Source of the DNA: Fibrisoma montanum
GTDB lineage: Bacteria; Bacteroidota; Bacteroidia; Cytophagales; Spirosomataceae
DNA length: 64,000 nucleotides
Direction: 5' to 3'
NCBI RefSeq assembly: GCF_003583365.1
Contig: NZ_QXED01000004.1
Span: forward strand, 620,001 to 684,000
Of this stretch, positions 16,280-24,256 are shown one piece after another. A program made the translations under genes and the position numbers. The notes under the pieces were generated by a model. It made no database searches and was not told the origin of the DNA. It was given only the letters and a program-made list of their open reading frames with translations. Every line of letters starts with the position of its first letter. Position 1 is the first letter of the stretch.

Positions 16280-17221
16280 CTACACGCCTAATTCCAGCGT
16301 AGAGAGTACGTTGTTCATGTTCCGGACAGCATCGGCCGATTTGTTGAAAGCCGCCTGCTCGTCTTCGTTTAGTTGGTAATCGACGATTGACTCCCAGCCG
16401 TTTTTGCCAATCACAACCGGTACACCCAGGCAGATATCCGATTGACCATATTCGCCTTCGAGATACACGCAGCAGGGGAAAATGTGCTTTTGATCGCGAA
16501 CGATGCTTTCTACCAGCAGGGCCGTAGCCGCTCCCGGTGCATACCAGGCCGACGTACCGATCAGGCCGGTCAGCGTAGCACCACCTACCATTGTGTCGGC
16601 GGCTACCTTTTTCAGCGTGTCGGCATCAAGGAACTGGCTGACAGGGACACCATTGCGCGTAGCCAGGCGCGTCAGCGGGATCATGGTTGTGTCGCCATGA
16701 CCGCCAATCACCGTACCATGGATATCGTTGGGCGGGCAGTTTAAGGCAAAAGAAAGGTACGTCTTGAACCGGGCCGAATCCAGAATGCCTCCCATACCGA
16801 TAACACGGTTTTTCGGCAGTCCCAGCGACTTCAGGGTCAGGTACGTCATGGTGTCCATCGGGTTCGACACAATGATCAGAATCGCGTCGGGCGAGTGCTG
16901 AAGGATGTTCTGCGCGACGCCCTTCACGATGTTGGCATTGGTGCCAATCAGTTCCTCGCGGGTCATGCCGGGCTTACGCGGCAAGCCCGATGTAATAACG
17001 ACCACATCTGAACCGGCCGTTTTTTCGTAGTTATTGGTAGAACCTGTGAGTTTGGTATCGAAGCCAAGCAGTGTTGCCGTCTGAAACATATCGAGGCTCT
17101 TGCCTTCACTAAGGCCTTCTTTGATATCCAGCAGCACCACTTCTTCGGCTAGTTCCCGGCGGGCAATGTTGTCGGCGGTCGTTGCACCGACAGCACCGGC
17201 CCCTACTACGGTTATTTTCAT
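16280..17221 (-). CDS. mdh: Malate dehydrogenase
   Basis: A 313-residue cytoplasmic enzyme that interconverts malate and oxaloacetate with NAD in the TCA cycle. The nucleotide-binding motif is GAGAVG at residues 7-12. The LDH-like MDH substrate loop GLPRKPGMTR (79-88) carries the Arg pair that selects dicarboxylates, and catalytic His175 lies in IGGHGDTTM. Length and motif order fit the MDH type 3 (LDH-like) family. It is a single-gene unit with a strong terminator. Confidence 0.96.
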   Translation of the reverse strand: MKITVVGAGAVGATTADNIARRELAEEVVLLDIKEGLSEGKSLDMFQTATLLGFDTKLTGSTNNYEKTAGSDVVVITSGLPRKPGMTREELIGTNANIVKGVAQNILQHSPDAILIIVSNPMDTMTYLTLKSLGLPKNRVIGMGGILDSARFKTYLSFALNCPPNDIHGTVIGGHGDTTMIPLTRLATRNGVPVSQFLDADTLKKVAADTMVGGATLTGLIGTSAWYAPGAATALLVESIVRDQKHIFPCCVYLEGEYGQSDICLGVPVVIGKNGWESIVDYQLNEDEQAAFNKSADAVRNMNNVLSTLELGV

Positions 17222-17334
17222 ACAGTGTTCGGAATTAAAGGGTTAAAACCGGCGGTAAAAATACACGTACCATACCGGACAAACCAACAGAACGCCGTAT
17301 AAACTTCCGGGCCTGTTGCTGGTTTAATGAAATA

Positions 17335-17362
17335 TTGTGGCGTTTTTTTTGTTATACCTTCG
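17335..17362 (+). promoter_or_regulatory. Probable promoter for the YkvA-family gene
   Basis: TTG (17335-17337), a 17-base spacer and TACCTTCG (17355-17362, one mismatch to TAnnTTTG). It lies inside the longest open frame, which supports the downstream start at 17420 over the one at 17327. Confidence 0.45.
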
Positions 17363-17419
17363 CCACGACGGCAGTCATCTGCTGGTAGTAACCAACCGAT
17401 GATTTTGACTTTTCACACT

Positions 17420-17893
17420 ATGGCTAAACAACGATTACTGACGCGTGTATTGACGTCCATCTTTTTTAAACGAGCGAACATTGGTGCGGTACGGTATGCC
17501 CGCAACAGCACCCGAATTTTTGCCCTTATCCGTGAAGCATTGAATAAAAGTGGTGGCCTGTCGGGAAAAAATATCACAGCTTTCCGCGAGCAGATTTCCC
17601 TGTTGGCCCGTATGCTGCGTGCGTATGCTTCGGGTGAATATAAGCAGTTGCCGTGGAAATCGCTGGTGAGTATAATAGCGGTACTTTTATACTTTTTAAA
17701 TCCGATTGATATCCTCCCGGACATTCTGCCGATTGTGGGTATTGTTGATGACATTGCCCTTGTAGGGTGGCTATTTACGGCGGTCAGCGGTGATATTGAC
17801 CGCTTTCGGCAGTGGGAGCAAGGCGTGACGACCCCGGCAGAGGAAGCACCCCGACCCGCCCGAAACACGACACAAACCATTAAGATCGGGTAA
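17420..17893 (+). CDS. YkvA family membrane protein (DUF1232)
   Basis: A 157-residue protein from 17420; an in-frame ATG at 17399 is an alternative and one at 17327 is probably upstream of the promoter. The DUF1232 signature LNPIDILPDILPIVGIVDDI (about residues 93-112) sits in a hydrophobic hairpin, flanked by a basic N-terminal helical region and a short polar tail. Family members are small membrane proteins of unknown function. It precedes tatA by 73 bases, but tatA has its own promoter. Confidence 0.85.
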   Translation: MAKQRLLTRVLTSIFFKRANIGAVRYARNSTRIFALIREALNKSGGLSGKNITAFREQISLLARMLRAYASGEYKQLPWKSLVSIIAVLLYFLNPIDILPDILPIVGIVDDIALVGWLFTAVSGDIDRFRQWEQGVTTPAEEAPRPARNTTQTIKIG

Positions 17894-17914
17894 TATTCAT
17901 CCTGTTTTAATGGA

Positions 17915-17941
17915 TTGTTAAGAAGGAGTTTACTAACTTTG
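17915..17941 (+). promoter_or_regulatory. Promoter of tatA
   Basis: TTG at 17915-17917 and TAACTTTG at 17934-17941 (perfect -7 consensus), spacer 16 bases. The start codon is 25 bases downstream. Confidence 0.6.
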
Positions 17942-17966
17942 CATACATTCAAATCCGAAAATAATC

Positions 17967-18167
17967 ATGGTTTTTGCAAGCATTTTCGCAATTATGGGTT
18001 TGGGCGGTCAGGAGATGTTACTGATCTTCCTGGCGCTGTTACTGTTCTTCGGCGCCAAGAAGTTGCCAGAACTGGCTCGGGGCCTGGGTAAAGGTATCCG
18101 CGAATTTAAGGATGCCACCAAGGATGTCCGCGACAACATCGAGGACGGCCTTAAGGAAACGAAGTAA
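17967..18167 (+). CDS. tatA: Twin-arginine translocase subunit TatA/E
   Basis: A 66-residue protein with one N-terminal membrane helix (about residues 4-25), the hinge FFGAKKLPELARGLGKG with the conserved FG and Pro-Glu-Leu, an amphipathic helix, and a charged tail. TatA oligomers form the pore through which folded twin-arginine substrates cross the inner membrane. No tatC is adjacent. It has its own promoter and a terminator directly after. Confidence 0.95.
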   Translation: MVFASIFAIMGLGGQEMLLIFLALLLFFGAKKLPELARGLGKGIREFKDATKDVRDNIEDGLKETK

Positions 18168-18182
18168 TTTAGTTGTTCATAG

Positions 18183-18231
18183 ACAGACAACGGAGTGGTG
18201 CCGGACTGGACCCATTCGGTTGTCTGTTTTT
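18183..18231 (+). terminator. Terminator of tatA
   Basis: A 9-bp perfect stem (18183-18191 with 18219-18227) around a 27-base loop, followed by a T tract. The T tract overlaps the probable -33 element of the next gene. Confidence 0.6.
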
Positions 18232-18260
18232 GTATTACTGAACCATTGGGTGCAACTTTG
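18230..18260 (+). promoter_or_regulatory. Probable promoter of gatA
   Basis: TTG at 18230-18232 (inside TTTTTG), a 20-base spacer and CAACTTTG at 18253-18260 (one mismatch to TAnnTTTG). It ends 27 bases before the TTG start at 18288, close to the tatA arrangement. Confidence 0.5.
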
Positions 18261-18287
18261 GCATCCTGTTGTTAAACTACCTTCCGC

Positions 18288-19706
18288 TTGACCCGCTACC
18301 AACGCTACGCTACTGTTCGAGCCGATCTTCTCGCCGGAGCTATCAGCTGCCGCCAGTTGGTGGAGCAGTACCTCACCCGCATTGATGAACACCGCCACCT
18401 GAACGTTTTTACCGAAGTGTACGCTGAGGAAGCCCGTCGGCAGGCCGATGCTGTTGATCAGAAACTGGCAAACGGCTTGGCCGGCAAACTGGCGGGAATG
18501 GTCATTGGTCTCAAGGACGTATTGAGCTACGCGGGGCATGGCCTGCGGGCGGGTAGTAACATGCTGGATGGATTTACCGCTCAGTTCACCGCCACCGCCG
18601 TGCAGCGATTGCTGGACGAAGACGCGATCATTATTGGCCGGCAGAACTGCGATGAATTCGCGATGGGGTCGTCGAACGAAAACTCAGCCTTTGGGCCGGT
18701 CCGGAATGCGGCTGACCCGGAACGGGTTCCGGGCGGATCGAGTGGCGGCTCGGCCGTTGCAGTGCAGGCCGGTCTCTGTCTGGCCAGCATCGGTTCCGAT
18801 ACGGGTGGTTCGGTTCGTCAGCCGGCAGCCTTTTGCGGGGTAGTCGGGCTCAAGCCAACTTACGGCCGTATCAGCCGCTGGGGACTCATCGCCTACGCAT
18901 CGTCATTCGACTGCGTTGGTCCCATCACCCATACCCCCGACGATGCGGCCCTGCTGCTGGAAGTCATGGCCGGCCCCGATGCGTTCGACAGTACCGTATC
19001 GAGCCGTCCTGTGGAGGCTTATTCACAAACCCAGCTGCCCAGCCGACCGCTGCGGGTCGGTTATCTGCGCGAGGGCGTTGACAGTGATGGCGTCGACGAA
19101 AGTATACGTGCCGCTACGCAGCGAACCATAGACCAGCTCCGGGCTGCCGGCCACGAAGTAGAGCCGGTCGATTTCTCGTTACTCAATTATCTGCTGCCAA
19201 CGTATTATATTCTTACAACGGCCGAAGCGTCGTCGAATCTTTCCCGTTTTGATGGCGTTCGCTACGGTTATCGAGCGGTTACCTCAGTTTCTGACTTAGT
19301 ATCGTTATACAAGAAAAGTCGCACAGAGGGCTTCGGCCCCGAAGTGCGTCGGCGTATACTGCTGGGTACGTTTGCCCTCAGCGCCAGCTATTACGATGCC
19401 TACTATACGAAAGCCCAGCAGGTTCGTCGGTTGATTCGACAGGAAACGGAGCGGGTTTTTAACCAATACGATTTTTTAATTTCGCCCACGACGCCTACCC
19501 CGGCGTTTCGGCTGGGCGAAAAGGCCGATGATCCGTTACAGATGTATCTGGCCGATATTTTTACTGTACAGGCCAACGTGGTCGGTTATCCCGCCATTTC
19601 GGTTCCGAACGGTACGGATGCGGCCGGTCTGCCGATTGGTCTGCAAATTATGGCTCCTCCCTTCGCTGAGGGGGCACTGGTAGCCTTTGCCAGAAGTCTG
19701 GTTTGA
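18288..19706 (+). CDS. gatA: Aspartyl/glutamyl-tRNA amidotransferase subunit A
   Basis: A 472-residue amidase-signature enzyme. GatA releases ammonia from glutamine for the conversion of Glu-tRNA(Gln) or Asp-tRNA(Asn). The catalytic Lys lies in GLKDV (about residue 76), and the Ser-cisSer-Lys site lies in VPGGSSGGSAVAV and GSDTGGSVRQPA. DEFAMGSSNENSAFG is typical of GatA rather than general amidases. The start is TTG: an in-frame stop at 18273 leaves no upstream ATG, and the protein already aligns well from its N terminus. gatB and gatC are not in the window. Confidence 0.93.
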   Translation: MTRYQRYATVRADLLAGAISCRQLVEQYLTRIDEHRHLNVFTEVYAEEARRQADAVDQKLANGLAGKLAGMVIGLKDVLSYAGHGLRAGSNMLDGFTAQFTATAVQRLLDEDAIIIGRQNCDEFAMGSSNENSAFGPVRNAADPERVPGGSSGGSAVAVQAGLCLASIGSDTGGSVRQPAAFCGVVGLKPTYGRISRWGLIAYASSFDCVGPITHTPDDAALLLEVMAGPDAFDSTVSSRPVEAYSQTQLPSRPLRVGYLREGVDSDGVDESIRAATQRTIDQLRAAGHEVEPVDFSLLNYLLPTYYILTTAEASSNLSRFDGVRYGYRAVTSVSDLVSLYKKSRTEGFGPEVRRRILLGTFALSASYYDAYYTKAQQVRRLIRQETERVFNQYDFLISPTTPTPAFRLGEKADDPLQMYLADIFTVQANVVGYPAISVPNGTDAAGLPIGLQIMAPPFAEGALVAFARSLV

Positions 19707-19812
19707 CGTTGAAAGGTTGTGCTGCATCGCCAGACGATTTGGTTGGGGTGTAGGCACGACGAACCGGAAACGACAAACGCTATAATCGTAACGTACACCT
19801 AACCATAAACAA

Positions 19813-21420
19813 ATGCAACACATGAACCGTAGCCTGCTGATTGGAGGGCTGTTGAGTGTGGCGCTGGGGCTAGTTTCGGTTGCCCACGCCCAGACTACGA
19901 TTCTAACCGGGACGCCTGGCCAGAAGGCGGACTCGGCGAGTGTCATAAAGGCCGATACCGTGGCCTACGTACCGACTGTTCCGGACAGTCTCATTATGGA
20001 GCGGCTTGCCAGGTTGCAGAAAACAATTCCGCTGCCCTATCACCAGACGGTTCATGCGTATGTTGATTATTTCACGTTCCGCAAGCCGAGTTTTACACGT
20101 ACCATGCTGGAGCGGATGCCGATGTTCTTTCCGCTCTACGAACGCCTGCTGGCCCAATACGGACTACCCGATGAATTGAAATACCTGTCTATAGTGGAGT
20201 CGGCGCTGAATCCACGGGCCATCTCGCACGCGGGAGCCGGCGGTCTCTGGCAGATTATGCCCGGCACCGGACGTGACCTGCGGCTGTATCAGGACGATTA
20301 CGTCGATGAGCGTATGGACCCCGTTAAAGCCACCGAAGCGGCCTGCAAATACCTGCGCGACCTCTATAACATCTTCGGCGACTGGCATCTGGCCCTGGCG
20401 GCTTACAACAGCGGTCCCGGCAAAGTAAAACGGGCGATGCGTCGGTCGGGGGGCGATTCGTTCTGGACCGTGTTCGACCAGCTGCCCAAGGAAACCCGGG
20501 CTTATGTGCCGCAGTTCATCGCTCAGATTTACATGATGAACCACGCCAACGAACACGGGATCATCGCCGAAAACTATGAGCGCCCAATCCCCCACGACAC
20601 CATCCAGATTCACGGCTATTTCAATCTGGAAACGTTCGCCAAGCACAGTCAGATAGCGCTGGAAGACTTAAAAAAAATGAATCCGGCCGTTACGACCACC
20701 ATTCTGCCTGAATACACCCGAGGCTATCCATTGCGCATACCGCGGGCGAATTATGGGTACTTTACGTCACGTCGGCGGGCCATCATGGATTCCGCGAGTC
20801 GGATACCCGTAGCCATGGCTCACGTACTGCTGGCGTCGGCAGAAGACATTCAATACAATGACTCGCTGGGCAAGCTGTATGCGCAGCGGGATGTGTCGCC
20901 CCTGGCGAATCTGATGCTGGAAGAACTGGCCGAGGAAACGGAGTCTGTTAATAAAGCTGCCGGGAAAGCATCGGCCCTGGCGGCCAATGAAGAGCCCGAA
21001 GCAGATGACATTGAAACGGTGGTGCTGAAGAAGCCCCGGAAGCAGACGCATACGGTTAAGCGTGGGGAGAGTTTATTCCGGTTGGCCGACCGGTACAACG
21101 TAGAAGTGTATGACCTGAAGCAATGGAACCACCTGCGGTCCAACGCCATCAAGCCGGGGCAAAAGCTGATAGTTCTGAAAGAAGCTGCCGAAACGCGCTC
21201 TGAACAACTGGCCGAACAAGGCACACCCAAAGGGCAGAAGAAAGCTGCGGTGGCAGCCAGTGCAAAGCGGTATAAACCGCGGTATCACCGGGTTCAGGCG
21301 GGCGATACGTTGTGGAACATCTCCCAGCGGTACGGCGGAATTTCTATCGATAAGCTGAAAAAACTGAACCACATCCGGGGCAATTCACTCCGGCCCGGTC
21401 AGAAACTGATAGTAGGATAA
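19813..21420 (+). CDS. MltD-like lytic transglycosylase with two LysM domains
   Basis: A 535-residue exported cell-wall enzyme that cleaves peptidoglycan glycan strands with anhydro-muramyl product. The signal peptide ends near VAHAQ (start at 19813 or at 19822, both in frame). The SLT domain spans about residues 105-235: catalytic Glu129 in SIVESALNP, GAGGLWQIMP, and ALAAYNSGPGKV. Two LysM peptidoglycan-binding modules occupy about 412-456 and 492-535, each starting with a H-x-V-x-x-G-D/E-x-L pattern. The order matches MltD. The gene is monocistronic and ends in a terminator. Confidence 0.93.
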   Translation: MQHMNRSLLIGGLLSVALGLVSVAHAQTTILTGTPGQKADSASVIKADTVAYVPTVPDSLIMERLARLQKTIPLPYHQTVHAYVDYFTFRKPSFTRTMLERMPMFFPLYERLLAQYGLPDELKYLSIVESALNPRAISHAGAGGLWQIMPGTGRDLRLYQDDYVDERMDPVKATEAACKYLRDLYNIFGDWHLALAAYNSGPGKVKRAMRRSGGDSFWTVFDQLPKETRAYVPQFIAQIYMMNHANEHGIIAENYERPIPHDTIQIHGYFNLETFAKHSQIALEDLKKMNPAVTTTILPEYTRGYPLRIPRANYGYFTSRRRAIMDSASRIPVAMAHVLLASAEDIQYNDSLGKLYAQRDVSPLANLMLEELAEETESVNKAAGKASALAANEEPEADDIETVVLKKPRKQTHTVKRGESLFRLADRYNVEVYDLKQWNHLRSNAIKPGQKLIVLKEAAETRSEQLAEQGTPKGQKKAAVAASAKRYKPRYHRVQAGDTLWNISQRYGGISIDKLKKLNHIRGNSLRPGQKLIVG

Positions 21421-21431
21421 ACCTACTGATT

Positions 21432-21467
21432 AACCCACGATTTTCGCAGAAAAGTCGTGGGTTTTTT
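21432..21467 (+). terminator. Terminator of the transglycosylase gene
   Basis: A 9-bp stem with an extended partly paired top and a T run (21461-21467), 11 bases after the stop. Confidence 0.8.
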
Positions 21468-21586
21468 GTATATTTACCAGATTGACAGCTAATTAAACGA
21501 CTATTGGATTAGCCGTTATCCGGGCTTGGCAGTCCTGTCTTTAGCTCATTTTACAAACCATTTTCTGAACGCGTTACGCAGAATTA

Positions 21587-22177
21587 ATGATTGCCTATTT
21601 AGACGGTACGCTGGCTTATAAAGAAGCAACGCACGCCATCATCGATGTGCAGGGGGTTGGCTATTCAGTGCATATTTCCCTTCAAACATACGCTACGCTG
21701 CCGGGTGGGGGCGATCGCGTAAAATTGTTTATTCACCACCACTTTCGCGAAGATGCGCAGACACTGTTTGCTTTTGCATCGGCGGATGAAAAATCGCTTT
21801 TTCTGGATCTGATCGGTGTATCAGGAGTGGGCCCGAATACCGCGCTGGGCATGCTGTCGGCCATGCAGCCGGCTGATTTGAGGCTGGCTATCCTGGGCGA
21901 AAACGTCAGGGCTGTGCAGGCGATCAAAGGCATTGGTGCCAAAACAGCGCAGCGCATTATTCTCGAATTGCGGGATAAGATGAAGAAATCAGGCGTTGTG
22001 CCTGATGGACCGACGTACCGGCAACAGGCTGCTGCCAATCCGGTGCGGGAAGAAGCACTGGCCGCGCTGGTTGCCCTGGGCTTTCCGAAGCCGACCGCCG
22101 AGAAGAGTGTGGACGACATTCTGAGGACCGACGCTGGCCTGTCGGTGGAAGAGGTCATTCGTCAGGCGCTACGATAA
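21587..22177 (+). CDS. ruvA: Holliday junction branch-migration subunit RuvA
   Basis: A 196-residue protein that binds four-way junctions as a tetramer and recruits the RuvB motor. Domain I begins MIAYLDGTL and contains the acidic-pin region. Domain II has two helix-hairpin-helix motifs (LIGVSGVGPNTALGML and IKGIGAKTAQRIILEL), and the C-terminal domain III (EEALAALVALGF to the end) contacts RuvB. Full length. A ruvA gene close to sprA, as here, is a recurrent arrangement in Bacteroidota to my knowledge. Confidence 0.96.
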   Translation: MIAYLDGTLAYKEATHAIIDVQGVGYSVHISLQTYATLPGGGDRVKLFIHHHFREDAQTLFAFASADEKSLFLDLIGVSGVGPNTALGMLSAMQPADLRLAILGENVRAVQAIKGIGAKTAQRIILELRDKMKKSGVVPDGPTYRQQAAANPVREEALAALVALGFPKPTAEKSVDDILRTDAGLSVEEVIRQALR

Positions 22178-22187
22178 AGAGAACCGG

Positions 22188-22220
22188 CTCCCTCATTAAC
22201 CGCTTGATGAGGGAGTTTTT
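22188..22220 (+). terminator. Terminator of ruvA
   Basis: A 9-bp perfect stem (22188-22196 with 22207-22215), 10-base loop and five T residues. It ends 7 bases before the stop of the converging Kunitz gene. Confidence 0.8.
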
Positions 22221-22226
22221 GTAGGG

Positions 22227-22475
22227 CTATTTTGAGCATTCGCAGGCACTGCATTCCTCCAGCGTATTAAACGGTACAACCCCGTTACAACCACCCCACA
22301 CGAACTCCTTGCAGCGATTTTCGTTTTTGTCGTAATAAAATTTAATGAAAAGCGCTTTGCAGGGCCCAGTTTCTGGTTCCAACTCGCAGCGCTCAGGTTT
22401 GGCACAGTCGCTCTGGCAGTTTTGCAGCACCAGCAGCAAGCCAGACAGGTAGATGAAACGGCTCGGCTTCTTCAT
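22227..22475 (-). CDS. Kunitz/BPTI-type protease inhibitor lipoprotein
   Basis: An 82-residue protein (start at 22475, giving MKKPSRFIYLSGLLLVLQNC; an ATG at 22490 is also in frame). Residues 1-19 are a lipoprotein leader; Cys20 is the likely lipidated residue and the following Gln-Ser-Asp resembles a Bacteroidota surface-export signal. The mature domain matches a Kunitz fold: Cys at 30, 39, 55 and 63 with BPTI spacing (9, 16, 8), TGPCKA with Lys40 at the P1 position, FYYD, and FVWGGCNG. The last half-cystines (75 and 78 or 80) are spaced differently from BPTI. Likely role: inhibiting trypsin-like proteases at the cell surface. Kunitz domains are rare in bacteria. Confidence 0.82.
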   Translation of the reverse strand: MKKPSRFIYLSGLLLVLQNCQSDCAKPERCELEPETGPCKALFIKFYYDKNENRCKEFVWGGCNGVVPFNTLEECSACECSK

Positions 22476-22523
22476 ACCAACAAGACCCATCGGGCTGGAA
22501 AACAGTTGTATGATGCGCTGGTT

Positions 22524-23939
22524 ATGAGATTACTCCTATCACTTTCACTGGTCTTCGCCCTTGTTACAGGCTACGTACGCCAGCATTCAGAGGCAATACA
22601 GCCCAGACCACATCTGGAAGTACGTTCCGACAAACCCCGCGTTATCATTCTGACCGATATCAGCAGCCTTGACCAGAAGCAGGGTGAACCAGACGATAGT
22701 CAGTCGCTGATCCGGCTGATGCTGTACACGAATGATCTCGACGTAGAAGGGCTGGTCGCTTCGTCGAACCTGCGCCATGGGCAGCTCGTCCGGCCGGAAC
22801 TGATTCAACGGATAGTTGCTGCCTACGGACAGGTTCATCGCAACCTACTGAACCATAGCCCGGCTTATCCGCCCGCTGATCAGTTAAGCCGACTCATCAA
22901 GGCGGGACAGCCCCTTGCCGGGCCGGGCCAGCCGCTGGAAACCAGTGTGGGCGCAGGCAAGGATACCGAAGCATCGGACTGGCTTATTCAGGTGGTTGAT
23001 CGGGCTGACCCGCGACCAGTCTGGGTGTGCATCTGGGGTGGCTCGGCCGATTTGGCACAGGCCTTGTGGAAAGTCAGGCAAACCCGGTCTGCTGATGCGG
23101 TTAACGCGTTTGTGGCAAAACTACGCGTACACGCTATTTACGACCAGGACCAGACAGGCGTCTGGATTCGTGAACAGTTTCCCAATCTGTTCTATATCCT
23201 GCGCAACCACGGAATTCGGGGAATGTACCGGGGAGGGGATCGAACGCTGCTGGATTCGGTCTGGGTAGCCGAAAACATACAGCAGGGGCACGGACCGCTG
23301 GGAGCGCTTTACGTGAATTACCGCGGGGGCGACATCTGGAGCCGTCAGCTCGGACCGGTTAAAGGGGTAAAGGAAGGCGATACGCCGTCGTTTCTGGGAC
23401 TGCTGTCCAATGGGCTCAACGTATGGAAGCAGCCAGAAGCAGGCGGCTGGGGTGGGCGTTTCAGACGAAAGCAAGCCAATCAGTACGTTGAAGCAATTGA
23501 TTCGGTGGGGCAGTTTGCCGATGATCCTGATCCGCGCATGGCGGCTGTATACCGCTGGCGGGAAGCCTGGCAGCATGATTTTCAGGCGCGGCTCGACTGG
23601 TGTACGAAGTTTTACCTTAACGCCAATCACCCACCCATAGCGATGATCCGGGACGTTGAGCAGTTGATGCAACCGGAACTGAACATACGGGCTGGAACAT
23701 CGCTCACCCTGAATGGAGAAGCATCCCACGATCCGGACGGCGACCGGTTAAGGTTCCGCTGGCTGGCTTATCCAAATCCGGGGGCTGACTTTCCAGAGCC
23801 GCTTTCTGAGCAGGCTAATCTAAGCATTCAGATTCCGACCGCGTGGAAAGGGCGTCGGGTGCCGGTTGTCCTTGAAGTGACGGATACAGGAAGCCCTAAC
23901 TTGACCAGTTACAGGCGCTTATTGATCGTGGTACGGTAG
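22524..23939 (+). CDS. Exported nucleoside-hydrolase-like protein (DUF1593 family)
   Basis: A 471-residue protein. The start at 22524 gives the signal peptide MRLLLSLSLVFALVTGYV; an upstream open extension overlaps the divergent Kunitz gene. The N-terminal domain RVIILTDISSLDQKQGEPDD carries the Asp cluster expected of the nucleoside-hydrolase-like fold (DUF1593, also described in cellulose-binding Sde182 proteins). The C-terminal 90 residues form a beta-sandwich (GTSLTLNGEASHDPDGDRL, PKD-like). Substrate unknown; relatives are linked to polysaccharide use. It is divergent from the Kunitz gene across 48 bases. Confidence 0.82.
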   Translation: MRLLLSLSLVFALVTGYVRQHSEAIQPRPHLEVRSDKPRVIILTDISSLDQKQGEPDDSQSLIRLMLYTNDLDVEGLVASSNLRHGQLVRPELIQRIVAAYGQVHRNLLNHSPAYPPADQLSRLIKAGQPLAGPGQPLETSVGAGKDTEASDWLIQVVDRADPRPVWVCIWGGSADLAQALWKVRQTRSADAVNAFVAKLRVHAIYDQDQTGVWIREQFPNLFYILRNHGIRGMYRGGDRTLLDSVWVAENIQQGHGPLGALYVNYRGGDIWSRQLGPVKGVKEGDTPSFLGLLSNGLNVWKQPEAGGWGGRFRRKQANQYVEAIDSVGQFADDPDPRMAAVYRWREAWQHDFQARLDWCTKFYLNANHPPIAMIRDVEQLMQPELNIRAGTSLTLNGEASHDPDGDRLRFRWLAYPNPGADFPEPLSEQANLSIQIPTAWKGRRVPVVLEVTDTGSPNLTSYRRLLIVVR

Positions 23940-24256
23940 GATTTTACGGTCGTAACGATTATTTAACTTAAGCGTAACAAAGTTTAAGAAACAGATAATC
24001 AGTACGTACGGACGAATGAGAAACTGTTCGTAATGAAATCGGAAAATAGTTAAGCGCCCGTTTCGTTAGTGTTCTATAAAAGATGTAGGTTTTTCGTAGT
24101 TTTACGATTCGTCAAGATTGACCGGGCTGCGGAGATGCACAAATCGTGAACGTTTAAAAAATATACTGCGCTATTAGACTATTGGCCCGATATTGGCCGT
24201 TTGTAGATAGGACTTAACCGTCAGAGTACCACTATTGAACCTGAAAGTACCCCCTA
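23940..24256. other. 317-base intergenic region upstream of sprA
   Basis: An AT-rich leader without a supportable gene or RNA. TAGTTTTA at 24097-24104 is a near-match to a -7 element but has no -33 partner. No hairpin terminator for the upstream gene was recognised. Confidence 0.5.
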
